A stretch of DNA of 64,000 nt from Paralichthys olivaceus (GCF_024713975.1 NC_091113.1:7886501-7950500), one strand, 5' to 3'; positions 10,758 to 21,949 are shown, counted from the first letter of the stretch. Made by a program: numbers and translations. Notes: a model not told the origin generated them from the letters alone.

Positions 10758-12837
10758 GAGTCACTCACATTCATGTTATTGGACTCAAACCTCAAACCAA
10801 ATGAAGTACTGCAACATGTCAGCCCATCCAGGTGATCACTGGATTTAAATTCAGATTTATTTTCACTATTTCTCCTTTTATTTGTATCATTTTTTATTCA
10901 AACATAAATTCACATTTCTCAGAGGAAATAAAAAACTGGGACAATCAGATCTAAAGATGTGACATGATGTCATAATAACTTACAGCAGTATCCTGTGTAT
11001 ACATGTTTACATTTTGACCAATAGACGATGATCTCATCTTAGATTTTTCCTGTGAATGTGTGATTGTAGTGCGACACACTTTGCAGCTGACAGACATGCT
11101 GTCACCGTGTCTCAGGGTTTTTCTAAAGGTGCAGAGGTTTAAAGACGTGGCTGTCCAGCAGGATTTCAAATCCTTTAATCCAGTCATGTCTCTGTCTCTT
11201 ATTAATACATGGCGCTCAGTGCAGGACCAGAGGGAAAAAAAACTCCCAACATGCACTTCTTCCTGCCTCCCTCTTACCCATTTGATCTCAAGAGAGACAC
11301 GTCTTTGGATCAGGGATTGGGAAGGAACTGATCTTTTGCCTCAAGGTACAACATGTAAAAAAAAAAAAGATATTTTTAATACAACTAAAGTATTAGTAAA
11401 AGTATTTGCAAGATTTTATGTTCTCCTATTGAAGAATGGCCTTAACTATTATTATCAAAAACAATTTGAAATGTATCTTTAATTTATTTATTTATCTTGT
11501 CTCCAAATATGTTGCCCAAAACTGTAGTGGAGTAGAAGTACTCGATTACTTCTCATCCACTCGCGCTCATCACTTGATCCTTTAACAAGAACAAAGACGT
11601 TAGTGTCAGTTCATCTTCTTCCTGTTCCTCAGTCTGTTTGTGCGAGTACAGTTTCAACAGTGAAACCTTTGTTCTGTTGCAAGAGCAGCAGATTATAATG
11701 ATGTAATTAACTATTTGACAGAAAAACCAACGTGAAACCACTACAAAGGTTTGAGGCTTTGATTAAAAACATATTACAGATAAAGATTTGGGTCCAATAA
11801 ACAAAAACTCTCATTCCCAGACGACACCAGTCAATCCAGATTTCTTACAATGAGTTGAGGTTGTGTTGTCCCTGTTTTTGCAAAGGACAAATAGTATGTC
11901 TTCCTATAAGAGGCATTAGACCAGACAGAGGGAAAGAATATGCCTCACTGTGATTTTCAACAGGCAAACGTTGACAACTTGTGACGTGAGCATGGTGGAG
12001 GTTATAGAAACACAACAAAGGGTATAGATCACAGTTTCTCCCAGTTGGTCAATCCACTGGGCTCATGTTCTCGCTCCTGTCGGTTCAGCTCGGCTCTTAT
12101 TTCGTCACAATCAGCTGCAGTAGATTAACACACAGTTTTTATTGAATCATTTGCATTGTGAAACTATGGCACTCTGCTCTTTTGTGTCGCTGCTTGACCT
12201 CACACATGCTCCCTCAGCCTCTGACCAACAGGCCTCTTGTTGGGATTTAGAGCAGCGGACAAACACGACGCTGATGTACGAAATCACACGCTGCAAACTG
12301 TCCATTTATCTGCGATGTCTCTGCTGTCACATGAGTCCAGTGTGTCTGAGCAGCAGATGCAGTGATGAGCGTTGACGTTGCCGCTCTTTTTTTCCTGATG
12401 TGAGGAAGCATGTAAGTGGATGGGACGCTGAGCTTTTAGTCAGGACAATATGGGCAGTTTGAGAAAAGGGTATTATAAGTCCATTGGGACACATCATTAC
12501 TCCATAGTTAATGAGTTTGTGGTAATCTGTGCACAGATTAGTGGAGCAATCAGACTCTGCCCAAATGCTGCATTTTAAAAGCTTCGGGCTGCAGCGAGAG
12601 CCAAAGGTCATATTTCCAGTGTCCTCATTTCTAAGGGCGGTTGTGATCGAGAGTTTAAGACAAGGAAATGAGACAATTAATACAAATTATTTTACGCTTT
12701 CATCATGAAATAGAAATTTAAAAGTTAGAAGAAGATTAAATGTAAAACATATATAGGGTTTAAAGAAAAGATGTAGAACCAATTGGAGTAATTGTAATTG
12801 CATGATATTGGAAGTGGACGGTCATTTTACACAAAAA
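10758..12837. other. Intergenic sequence between lrit1 and rgr
   Basis: No gene supported. The open frame 11060-11482 lacks domain content. The rest is unremarkable AT-rich DNA. Confidence 0.5.
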
Positions 12838-13110
12838 CAATCAAATGGATTTCCTCGAAACGTGGTGGAAGGATGGGACATGGGTCAGGGAATAGGGGAA
12901 TTTGCAATATTTTAAATTTCCTAGAGAATTATTAATGGATCTAGATTTTTTTTAAATCAGGCATGTATAGGGAATTGATATTTTCGAAACATGTACAGTT
13001 TAAAATCAAATAAAAATCTGAATTATTGAATTTACATGTGGTTTCAGTTGGGGCCTTGGTGGAGGCAGGTGCTCTACTGAGTGATATTCGGCTTAAAGAT
13101 CCAAAAATGA
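12838..13110 (+). repeat. Fish interspersed repeat, degenerate copy
   Basis: Begins near AAACGTGGTGGAAGGATGGG and ends near GGAGGCAGGTGCTCTACTGA. It shares the GTGGTTTCA...GGGGCCTTGG module with the copy at 18201-18584 and the GTGCTCTACTGAGTG end with the copy at about 49795-49880. I recognise this as a non-autonomous, very abundant teleost repeat. It makes the overlapping short open frames meaningless. Confidence 0.6.
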
Positions 13111-13646
13111 TCCAAGAAAGTTTTGGTTTGGTTTTGATTGTTCTGTGATGTAACTTTTGCAAACAGCTTGAAATATTAAATGTTCTTCTTAACTTTAAAA
13201 GTCTTGAGTTTCTTGAGCAAGAACAGATACTGTTGTGTTGTGTTGTGTTGTGTTTCAGTTCATGACTTTAGCTCTCTCACATCCATGGTGTCCACAGACA
13301 CACAAAGTCCAGGTTGCATAAAGACAAAATGTCGGCTGCAGATTTTTATGATCAAACCAGGACTGATATGCTTCAGTGAAACATTTCCTTTCATAACACT
13401 GAAGCAGATGTGTTTTTATTCAATCGTATCTTATTATTCAATCTCTAGACATTCAAGCAAATACAGTTTCTTTGGTAAAATAAGTGAATCAATGCACAGC
13501 GGTCTTGAGTGTGTGATGTCTTGGTGGATGTTTCTGGCCCTTTCACTGCTGAGCCTAAAGAACAACATTTCCCATGTTCCCACTCTGCTCTCTTATCAAA
13601 CACAGCAGCTGAATGAGGAGAAAGAGTTGCAGGAAACTTCGCGTCT

Positions 13647-13687
13647 TGTTTTCAAACGTCAGATTGTTCATCTGACGTTTGAAAACA
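13647..13687. repeat. Near-perfect palindrome, 18-bp arms, 5-nt loop, upstream of rgr
   Basis: TGTTTTCAAACGTCAGAT, then TGTTC, then the exact reverse complement ATCTGACGTTTGAAAACA. Each arm contains a TGACGT half cAMP-response element, placed head to head. It lies about 260 bp upstream of the rgr ATG and about 170 bp upstream of its TATA box. The arms are too short for a microRNA precursor. It could be a cruciform-prone site, a dimeric factor site or the relic of a fold-back element. Confidence 0.85.
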
Positions 13688-13817
13688 CTCGACAAACTTT
13701 CAGATCAAACCTCTGCGCAGCAAACTTGCTTCGCTCGGGAACTTAGTTGCTGAAGTGTGCAGGAGGTCTGTGCTCGTTAGGAAATTCTTCTGGGGATTGT
13801 TGAAGGGGCTTTTACCG

Positions 13818-13824
13818 AGATTAG
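13818..13824 (-). promoter_or_regulatory. OTX-like site in the rgr promoter
   Basis: AGATTAG (CTAATCT on the reverse strand), a one-base variant of the OTX2/CRX consensus, 20 bp upstream of the CACGTG box and about 125 bp upstream of the rgr ATG. OTX2 is a known driver of retinal pigment epithelium genes. Confidence 0.35.
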
Positions 13825-13837
13825 CGTCTTTGTGTTG

Positions 13838-13849
13838 TTTCACGTGAAA
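13838..13849. promoter_or_regulatory. Palindromic E-box (TTTCACGTGAAA) in the rgr promoter
   Basis: A perfect 12-bp palindrome centred on TCACGTGA, the form preferred by MITF/TFE factors and also used by USF and CLOCK/BMAL. It sits 6 bp before the TATA box. RGR is expressed in retinal pigment epithelium, where MITF acts, so MITF-family control is a reasonable inference. Binding is not shown. Confidence 0.5.
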
Positions 13850-13854
13850 GAGCC

Positions 13855-13864
13855 TTTATAAAGG
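13855..13864 (+). promoter_or_regulatory. TATA box of rgr
   Basis: TTTATAAAGG about 85-90 bp upstream of the rgr start codon. It predicts a transcription start at about 13885 and a 5' leader of about 60 nt. Confidence 0.65.
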
Positions 13865-13945
13865 CGACGCTCTGCTGGAGACGCGTCTGCGCCAAAAACT
13901 TGAAGGACTTTTGTGCAAAGTTTGGATGAACTTGTGCGTCTCGTC

Positions 13946-16900
13946 ATGGCTGCGTTTACGTTACCGGAGGGTTTCACGGAGTTTGACATGTTTACATTCG
14001 GCTCAGCGCTTCTGGTCGGAGGTGAGTGGAGCCTGCAAACAGGAAGACATGTCTGCACACGTTAAAGAGACAGAACACCCGGAATACAAGTGTTCCTATA
14101 GTGAAAATATCTTCCATCTGAACCATGCATCGTTAACTCTTAATGCCAAGAGTTTAACTTCATAAGTTCTATTGTCATGTGTTTTAATCACTGCTGCACC
14201 CTGAGGTGATGAGGTCCAAAATTATACATCAATAAAGAAGTTAATAGTAATAAACTGTATTTATATAACATCTTTTAAAACACAGTTACAATGTGCTTTA
14301 CGGGATAAAATGAAAAAAGGTAAATAATAGGAAACAGAGACAGGCACATTTAATAAAAGCATCTAAAAGTATGATCATCTAAACCATGCATGCATTTATT
14401 TTTCATTAACTCTAAATGTAAAGACTATAACTTCTTCAGTACTATTTATTTATTTGTAATCACTGCTGAACCCTGAGTTAGTGCTGGACGATGTGGTCAG
14501 TAATGATGAATGAATCAAGAAGTCGATATCAATAATCATCACGATAAATCACACTAATAATAAACTTCACTAATAGAGCACCTTTCAAAACACAGTTACA
14601 GTGTGCTTTTCAGAAATACAGAAATACAAATGTTTTGTCAAACTTGTCTTTATGAGCAGATTAGTGTTACACCTCCTCACTGTGCTTACACAATGTAGAA
14701 GGAATACATTGAAGTATATTAAACCTTTGTTATATGGCTGTTGAAGAACATTATCCTACTGCAATAATTATTGATATTGTTTTATTGTCCTGCCTTTAGC
14801 TGTTTATAGGAAAGTTGTTTTATACGATACTTGATGTGGTGTACAGTTTCATAAATGGAGTTAAACTTGATAAAAGATTAAATCTCTTTTTTCTTCTTTC
14901 AGGGATGCTCGGCTTCTTCCTGAACGCCATCAGCATCGTGTCTTTCCTCACTGTGAAGGAGATGAGGAATCCCAGTAACTTCTTTGTCTTTAATCTTGCC
15001 GTGGCCGACCTGTGTCTGAATATCAACGGACTCACGGCTGCGTACTCCAGCTACCTCAGGTATCAGATTTCCTTCAGTTTTCCCTCAACAGGCACTTTTT
15101 ACTTTCATGTTACTTAGTTTTCCCGAAGTAACCCCCCCCCCCCCCCACCAAAAAAAAGGCTCAGTGTTTGATATCAGCCACTGAGTATCACAAGCTGAAT
15201 AAGCTCCTCAGTTTCATAATCCAAACCACAATCCACTTTATTCAGTGTGGAAAGTTCACATTTTGCAGGAATGATAGTTACCTAACAGGGTGTTGTTACT
15301 ATGTGGAACAGAAATTAAAGCCACATTTAAGTTTTTGATTTTTAATTTATATTAAATATTTTCTTTACGTGGTTTTCTCACGTGGTTCCCAAATGGGCAT
15401 CAGCATTTTCAGCCTGTCGTGTTCATAGAATAAAACTGGAGTATGACAAATGTTTTGTTGTCTTCTCTAGATACTGGCCATTTGGTCAAGATGGATGTGG
15501 CTATCACGGTTTCCAGGGGATGATATCGGTCCTGGCCTCCATCAGTTTCATGGCTGCCATCGCTTGGGACAGATATCACCAGTACTGCACCAGTGAGTAC
15601 AAAACCTCAGCAGTACTACCAGTGGTACACATACAGGGTCAAAATGTGAAAATACATCAAAACATGTCATGTTTGAAATCAGTTATACTCCGTGAAGAAA
15701 GAAAAAGTAGCATAGAAAGTGGTACTACTATAGTGGTAAGACCTGCACATAGAGTCCTGACTTCTAAGATGTATATCTTAAGTTTGAAAATTAAATATTC
15801 ACCATCAAAACACCAGTAAACCCAAATCAATGATTATGCACATTAATCATTGTGCATCATTTTGCTAACTAACAACACAACCTCCTTGACAGAGGTGATT
15901 ATAATCAACAACCATCATGTGTGTTTTCTTTCTGTAGGACAGAAGCTGTTCTGGAGCACGACTCTGACCATGAGTGGAATTATCTGGATTCTCTCCATCT
16001 TCTGGGCCGCTGTTCCTCTGATGGGATGGGGGGTCTATGACTTTGAGCCAATGAGAACTTGCTGCACGTTGGACTACACCAGAGGAGACAGGTGGAGTTA
16101 CAGGAAATAAAGAAAGTCTAGTGTCTTTCTGGTCTAGAAATGCTCTGAGAAACGTTTTGTTTTGACAATCATTCACAATCTTCCATTAAATGTCCTATTT
16201 TTATCTTTTCCACAGAGACTATGTGACCTACATGTTAACCCTGGTGCTGCTCTACCTGATGTTCCCAGCTTTCACCATGTGGTCATGTTACGATGCCACC
16301 CACAAACACTTCAAGAAGATCCATCACCACAGGGTAAATCCATCCATCCATCATCTATAGCGCTTATGCTTTGAGGGTCGTGGGGGGGGCCCATCTAAGC
16401 TGAAACTGGGCGAGACGATGAGAACACCCTGGTCACGAGTGAACTTTATGATGCAACATCTTCACACACCAAACTTTTTGTTTTTCTAGTTCAACACCAG
16501 TTTGCCATTGAGGGTCATGCTGATGTGCTGGGGCCCCTACGTCCTCATGTGTATCTACGCCTGCTTCGAGAACGTGAAGGTCGTGTCTCCGAAGCTGCGA
16601 ATGGTGAGCGATTGTTTTTGTTTTGATGAAAGATACGATCAACGTATGTAGTTTTAAAATGAACTAGTTTAGAGTTTTTTAAAAGGCTGAACTGTTTGTG
16701 TGTTTACAGCCTGTCTGATCATTTGACCCTTTGTGTGTCTTGCTCTGTGTGGACTTTGTTTCAGCATCGTCGTAAAAAATAAGCCCCAGATTGTAATAAA
16801 CCTAGACTCTTATTTAATTCATTTAATGATGGACGTACTTGTTTCCTCTCTCAGATTCTTCCAGTTGTTGCGAAGACAAATCCGATCTTCAACGCTCTCC

Positions 16901-16995
16901 TCTACTCGTTTGGAAACGAGTTCTACCGAGGCGGCGTGTGGAACTTCCTCACCGGACAGAAGATCGTTGATCCAGTTATTAAGAAGTCAAAATAA
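13946..16995 (+). CDS. rgr: RGR opsin (retinal G-protein-coupled receptor, retinal photoisomerase)
   Basis: Seven-helix opsin of RPE and Mueller glia that binds all-trans-retinal and photoisomerises it to 11-cis for the visual cycle. Exons: 13946-14021, 14903-15059, 15471-15592, 15938-16091, 16216-16333, 16490-16603, 16855-16995. Phases close to 293 aa, near the human length. Visible landmarks: start MAAFTLPEGFTEFD, helix 2 NFFVFNLAVADL, helix 3 end AIAWDRYHQY (a DRY-like motif shifted to the RGR form), helix 6 MLMCWGPYVLMC. Lys254 in VVAKTNPIFN of helix 7 is the retinal Schiff-base lysine (human Lys255). NPxxY is replaced by NALLY, as expected for the RGR group, which couples poorly to G proteins. 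The gene has its own TATA box at 13855. Fish have more than one rgr paralogue, and I cannot say which this is. Confidence 0.95.
14126..14640. repeat. Degenerate direct duplication in rgr intron 1
   Basis: Two related segments, about 14126-14330 and 14388-14640. Both carry AATCACTGCTG(C/A)ACCCTGAG, then AATAAAC...TATA, then AAAACACAGTTACA(A/G)TGTGCTTT. The second module resembles the widespread fish repeat tail with TATAGCACCTTTCAAAACA. Either an old tandem duplication or two insertions of one repeat. Confidence 0.6.
16336..16440 (+). repeat. Fish repeat (CCATCCATCCATC...CGCTTAT type) in rgr intron 5
   Basis: Starts AATCCATCCATCCATCATC, then CTATAGCGCTTATG and TTTGAGGGTCGTGGGGGG, then a degraded stretch with GGGCGAGACGATGAGAACAC. 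This order matches a very common teleost interspersed repeat that I take to be derived from a LINE 3' end. It fills most of the 156-nt intron and abuts the donor, so the intron owes much of its length to it. Confidence 0.65.
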
Positions 16996-17209
16996 AAAGG
17001 AAACTTCTGGCAGAAAGTCGAGACCAAATTGTTGTTTGCTCTTATGCTCAGTTCCTCATACTGTTTAGTTGGGTAAGGTAAATGTCACTGTTGCCTGTAC
17101 AGTTGTAATATTTTCACATGTGGGCCGTAGATGAAACTCTGGACGATCCTCCAGGAAATGTACCAATTTTCCAACTGTTGCATTCTCGCTGCACTGCTCC
17201 TCCGTCCAT

Positions 17210-17215
17210 AATAAA
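17210..17215 (+). terminator. Candidate poly(A) signal of rgr
   Basis: AATAAA 215 bp after the rgr stop, the first canonical hexamer on this strand beyond the stop region. Confidence 0.5.
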
Positions 17216-18200
17216 TCCACTGTGTTGCTGCTCTTCTACTTGTTGCTCCATCTATCCAGTTTTCAACCAGAAAATATTTGAGCTGCTTTAAGTAAGACGC
17301 ATCATTTCAGCATGATGCCCTTTAATGGCCCTTGACTAAGAAAAGTAATGTTGTGATGATGTAATGTGTGATTTTGTTGGAAAGACTGTATGAGGTGATG
17401 TAACGTCTATATATAGTGAGGAAATCATTTACTGTGTTAAGGTGATTATGATGTAGTCGACTTCTAAGGTAACGTGAACGTAATCACCTTTAGCTGATTA
17501 TTGAAATCTCTGATAGTAACCTCGGCTGATATTTAGTTTAAACATTTAACCTTTAGCTAAATTTGTTGGAGGATTCCTGTTCACATTCCCCTGATGGAAC
17601 TTTGTTTTTTTTAAACTTTTTCATTGAGCTGAGTTCATAAACAAAATAGATAATCAGGTCAGAGAAAGTTCAGACTCTCTGTGCAGAAACCTGCAAGATC
17701 TAAATAAAGATGTGTTTGTTGGCAGGGAGGTGACAGATTGAATGAATGAGAGGTTGTGCAGGGAGAAATTTAAGGAATTAAATTCATGTTTACGGTGTCA
17801 CATGCAGCCACATGAATAATACCAGCATTAAAATATACATTTGTTCACATTTCCTTTTGTCTTTCCTCAATATGGCATTTTGCTTGTCTGCTATGTCCGG
17901 TGTTAAAGTGTTGACGAGGCCTCAGAGTGACACAGACTCCTCCAGCTCCCTGATCGCTGAGCTGCTAAATACGTGCACTCCAGAAATAAGTCAGAGTGAG
18001 ACCAAGTTTGTCACACTAACCTCCGAGGTGACTGACGTTCTTGCCAAGCAGTCATCAGCAGGTGAAATCCTCTCACCGTCAGTGGTTGCTCGTCAGTGCT
18101 GATGAAATTTGGTCCCTGAAATAGTCCCGCAGGACTTTAGTTAGAAGAGTAACGTCTGTAAGTCTCGAGGTCAGCAGCTTGTAGAGAACAGTCCTGTGCC
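17216..18200. other. Intergenic sequence downstream of rgr
   Basis: No supported gene. The open frame at 17812-18102 is serine/threonine-rich with no recognised domain, no splice partners and no conserved start context. I treat it as chance. Confidence 0.4.
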
Positions 18201-18584
18201 AAGGCCCAACAGTGTCCTTGAATCCAATAAACTGCTCCAAATCTGTAACTATCAGTTAAATAATATTTTATTCTCTGGGAAGTTGGCAAAAATGTCAAAA
18301 GATTCTCTTTCTTTTATTTTATAATGAACCATACTGCATCCGTTCTACCAAGTTCTCTGGTAATGAGACAATGAGACGTGACCCAACAAAGAACCCATTA
18401 AAGTTTGGAGTGGATCCAGATCAGGGAGTTTCCTTCAACACTGAAAGATTTTCCAACATTTTTGGGTCTTGATCAAAGAAACCAGGCATGGGACTGATAA
18501 TTGTGAGCGTGTGTGATTTGGTGCAGATCCAGATTAAAATCTGTTGAATTTAAATGTGGTTTCATAAGGGGACTGTTGGGCCTT
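18201..18584. mobile_element. MITE-like element with inverted ends (fish repeat family)
   Basis: Left end AAGGCCCAACAGTGTCC (18201) and right end GGGGACTGTTGGGCCTT (ending 18584) are inverted copies with two mismatches, enclosing about 350 bp. The interior includes GTGGATCCAGATCAGGGAG and GATTTGGTGCAGATCCAG, features of a high-copy teleost repeat. Related pieces lie at 12838-13110 (+), about 32360-32512 (-) and about 49795-49880 (+). There is no coding capacity. The known family may extend beyond the right end seen here, so this copy may be truncated. Confidence 0.6.
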
Positions 18585-21232
18585 TCCATTCAGATAACTT
18601 CTGTACATCCTCACGACAACAAGACTTGTATTCTTGTTACACTACAAAGAAAACCCACATTCAGGTTCTCTCTTTATATGTTGTGTGTATCAGTCTTTGT
18701 TGAAAAATGCTTGAAGTTGCTATAGATTATAAACAATCAGAAAGTGACCTCAGGTTAAGCAGCCGACTCTTCCGTGTTATTAGCAGGCTGAACATAATCA
18801 TGTACTTCCTCATACACTCCACACTTTGGGCTGATCTGGGTTTTTCTCAGGAACGTCTGGAAATCCAACAGATTAGCATCAGTTTCTTGGAAGCAGTCGT
18901 CTCTTTGACTGACGGACGATTAGAAGACAGTGTGGTGGCCAGTGATCTAATTCAGTCCGAGCAGCAGATAGAAGCAGCAGTAATAGCATCAGGCTCACAG
19001 GAATGAAGCAGGACGACTTGTCACTGACGGTTTTAGCCTTGTTGAGCTTCCTTTCAAACCATTGTACAAATAACTAGATCTGACGGTTTTCATTTGGCGG
19101 AGTCAGGATTTGGATCAGCATCCAGCCACAGGGGGAGGTGAAGGTGTCCCCGGCTGTGGAGTGAATGTGATGCTACGGTCACAGACAGATGGTGTAAACA
19201 AAATAAAATGAAAAAAAGAAGAGACAGAGGAAAACATCTGTCCTGACGCAGCAAAAACAGCAGCAACACACATGAGTGCAGACATGTGACATGTTCAGAG
19301 AGATTCAGTTAATCAGAGTCAGATTTTGACCTTAAGAAGTCAACGACACCGGGGACGTAGCCAGAAATGTTGAATTACTGAGGTTGTTAGTTTCCCCAAC
19401 ACACCAAGAAATGTTTGATAGACAACAAATATCTAAAATCTGTTTAAAAGAACATGTTGTTTTAATAGAATTAAACTACAAAGTGCAGTATTTTATGTAG
19501 ATTATATCTCCCCAGTCTTCTACGCACTGGCAGAATTGTAGCATTTAAATTATCTTTTGCAATAAAGATAATAAATCCTGTCATTTAATTTAATTTATGT
19601 CCAAATCAATCAAATTTCAAGCTATTGAAAGATGCGTGAGCCTTAACAAATATTCTATTTACAATTTGTTTCTGCCTTTAAAATCTAAAATTAAAAATCA
19701 TAGGTTATGACAAATATACTGACATCTACAGCTCTGAAGAACATCCTTTAGTTTTAATTTCCAAAACAATGCAAAATAATAATTGAAAGAAAATTCTAAT
19801 TTATTTTACATTTTCAATCATCTTAAAATCTAAAATAAATGATATTGATACTGATATTGTTTATTATATTATTTATTATATTGTTTATTATATATAGATT
19901 TTGATACAAGAATTCAAATACATTGGGACGTTATTAAAAAAAATGAGGATTATGGTTGAAAAGCACTTTATGTTCCAGCGGCTGATGATCTGTTTAAGTG
20001 CACATGACAGCTGCTGAGCTACAGTGCGGGAAAGAAAACTAAATAAACTGACTTTACTGAAGTTGAATCACAAAGGTCACGTAGGGAAAACACTGGTTGC
20101 GTAAACTCAACATGATGCAAAATACAGGTCAGGTCAGAGGTGAGTGTGAGAGCTTTTTAAACATGACACGTTGGAGTCCATAGGTCAGATTAGATGACAG
20201 GAAGGAGACGGGTCACATGATCAAAACAAAGATCTTACATAATACTAACGTGTCTGTTCAGGAACCAGAATCCTGTCTTCACAACACCAGCTGGGTCAAA
20301 GCCGTGACGTACAGATTGATCCTGAAATCATCTTTAAAAGATTACTGCTGAGGCCAAGTTACTAGAATGACTTTGTATAGAGATCATCCTCGTGTTCACA
20401 TCTCTGCACCGTCACCAGTGTGAAATCTGTGTTATTAAAGAGACAAGAAGCTGTAGCAGGGTGTGTGGTGTAGAGCTGTGATATGAACAGTCTTTATCTA
20501 ACAGCTGCTGCTGTGCTGAGCTGCTCTCATTAGTGAAATTGGGCAGTTATTTCCAGTGTGGTGTTAATCCCCCTGTCTTTTCTGCATCAAATCATCCACT
20601 GAACAAACTGGAAACCCCTCGTCTGCTTCATCCAATCTACTGCTTTACATAATCATCATCATCATCATGGACGAGATATATCAAGATATATTGTCACATA
20701 TAGTTTGGAAATTAGATGTAGTTATTATAAAATCAGTAGGTATTTTAATTATTTAATTTTTATTTAATCAGGAAGATCCCGTTGAGATTGAGAATATCTT
20801 TTGCAAGTGATATATATTTAATAGGTCCTGTTCAATAAGAGGCTAAACGTCCAAACTTTACTTTTTTTTTTTAATACAGGTATTGTAAATAATATTTGAG
20901 TATATATTTATCCTGGAAAGTCATGTTTTCAAAACGATGATGTCAAAGAATGATGATGTGTCTCTTTCTGGTGTTTGACCAGTGTGCTCACTTTTTTCAG
21001 TTCAGTGTGTAGTGTAATATGTTCTTGTATAGGCCACTGTAACTCACTCTAATGCTTTTATTTTGGGATAGTTTTAAATGTGTGTGTATGTGTGAGCTTA
21101 TTTGTGGAATCAATTGTTCCTTGAGTGTTGAAATAACATATTTACTTGGTTGCTGCCTCAATCGTAGTGATGCAACACTTGATTTTGGATTTAGATCATA
21201 AATTACACATTTGTTATTATATGCAGGTCTTC
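18585..21232. other. Intergenic sequence at the rgr-slc18a3 synteny junction
   Basis: AT-rich with no credible gene. The open frame 18707-19006 has no recognisable domain. A short (CAT)n run lies at about 20650-20667. Confidence 0.5.
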
Positions 21233-21247
21233 ATTGCCCTCTAGTGG
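21233..21247 (-). promoter_or_regulatory. CTCF-type motif, reverse orientation
   Basis: Reverse strand CCACTAGAGGGCAAT fits the CTCF core CCASYAGRKGGCR closely. It lies 1.8 kb upstream of slc18a3, in the interval that separates the retinal cluster from the cholinergic locus. Confidence 0.5.
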
Positions 21248-21718
21248 CAAAGATAGAACAGTAGAACAGTCTAACATAAATAAAAAGGCCTTTTACAATT
21301 GAACATGTAACAACTTCTTATTTAGCATTTACAGGCAGTATAGCAACATTTAATACATTTCTATTTCCCTAGTATGTATTCTTACGTGACAAATAATAAT
21401 TTTGAGTGCTACTGTTGATTATTTGTCAAAGAAATAATGAATCCTGATATGGACCCAATTTTTATTTTTTATTTTGTGTGTGGTTTCACCGTATCTTCAT
21501 TGATTTTCATACATTTATGTATATTTATGTTGCTCAAAATAAAGTCTTGCCAGAGAAGAGAACTAAAATTGAAAAAAGAAAAATGAAAAGTGTGTTAACT
21601 GTTAAAGCTGCGAAAACCTTAATTGACACTTATTCTAATGGTGAGTAAGAGGGAGCTATTACTGCGTTAAACTACTTGATGATTTTCATGGGTGTTTGTC
21701 TGTACTTCTTAATATTCA

Positions 21719-21732
21719 CCACAAGATGGTGC
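21719..21732 (+). promoter_or_regulatory. Weaker CTCF-like motif, forward orientation
   Basis: CCACAAGATGGTGC, two mismatches to the core. With the site at 21233 it forms a divergent pair about 0.5 kb apart. Confidence 0.3.
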
Positions 21733-21920
21733 TAGAGTCTCATGCTAAATTTAAAAGACTCTGGACCTGATTCCATCTCAGCACATTGGATCGTCATATT
21801 TTAGTCTCGTTACATTAAGATGTTGTTTTTTATAAATGTTCATATAAACATGTTGTTTCCATGGTGACACGTGATCAAACTGAAGGTGGGGAAAGTGTGA
21901 GAGAAGCTGCGCGTGCGACA

Positions 21921-21949
21921 GGAGCTGTCCACAGCCTCGTGGTGCTGAA
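21921..21949 (-). promoter_or_regulatory. Split RE1/NRSE (REST) site upstream of slc18a3
   Basis: On the reverse strand a perfect left half-site TTCAGCACC is followed after 10 nt by GGACAGCTCC, a right half-site with one mismatch. Canonical RE1 has 2 nt between the halves. Here the spacing is expanded by 8 nt, within the range reported for non-canonical expanded RE1 sites bound by REST. It lies 1.1 kb upstream of the slc18a3 ATG, where mammalian cholinergic loci also carry an RE1 upstream of the shared R exon. Confidence 0.55.

Noticed and set aside
13180-13746. 188-codon open frame upstream of rgr
   Set aside because: No domain, low-complexity start, runs through the palindrome into the rgr promoter; best read as chance.
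17812-18102. 96-codon Ser/Thr-rich open frame downstream of rgr
   Set aside because: No recognisable homology, no splice signals linking it to other exons, and it abuts a repeat.
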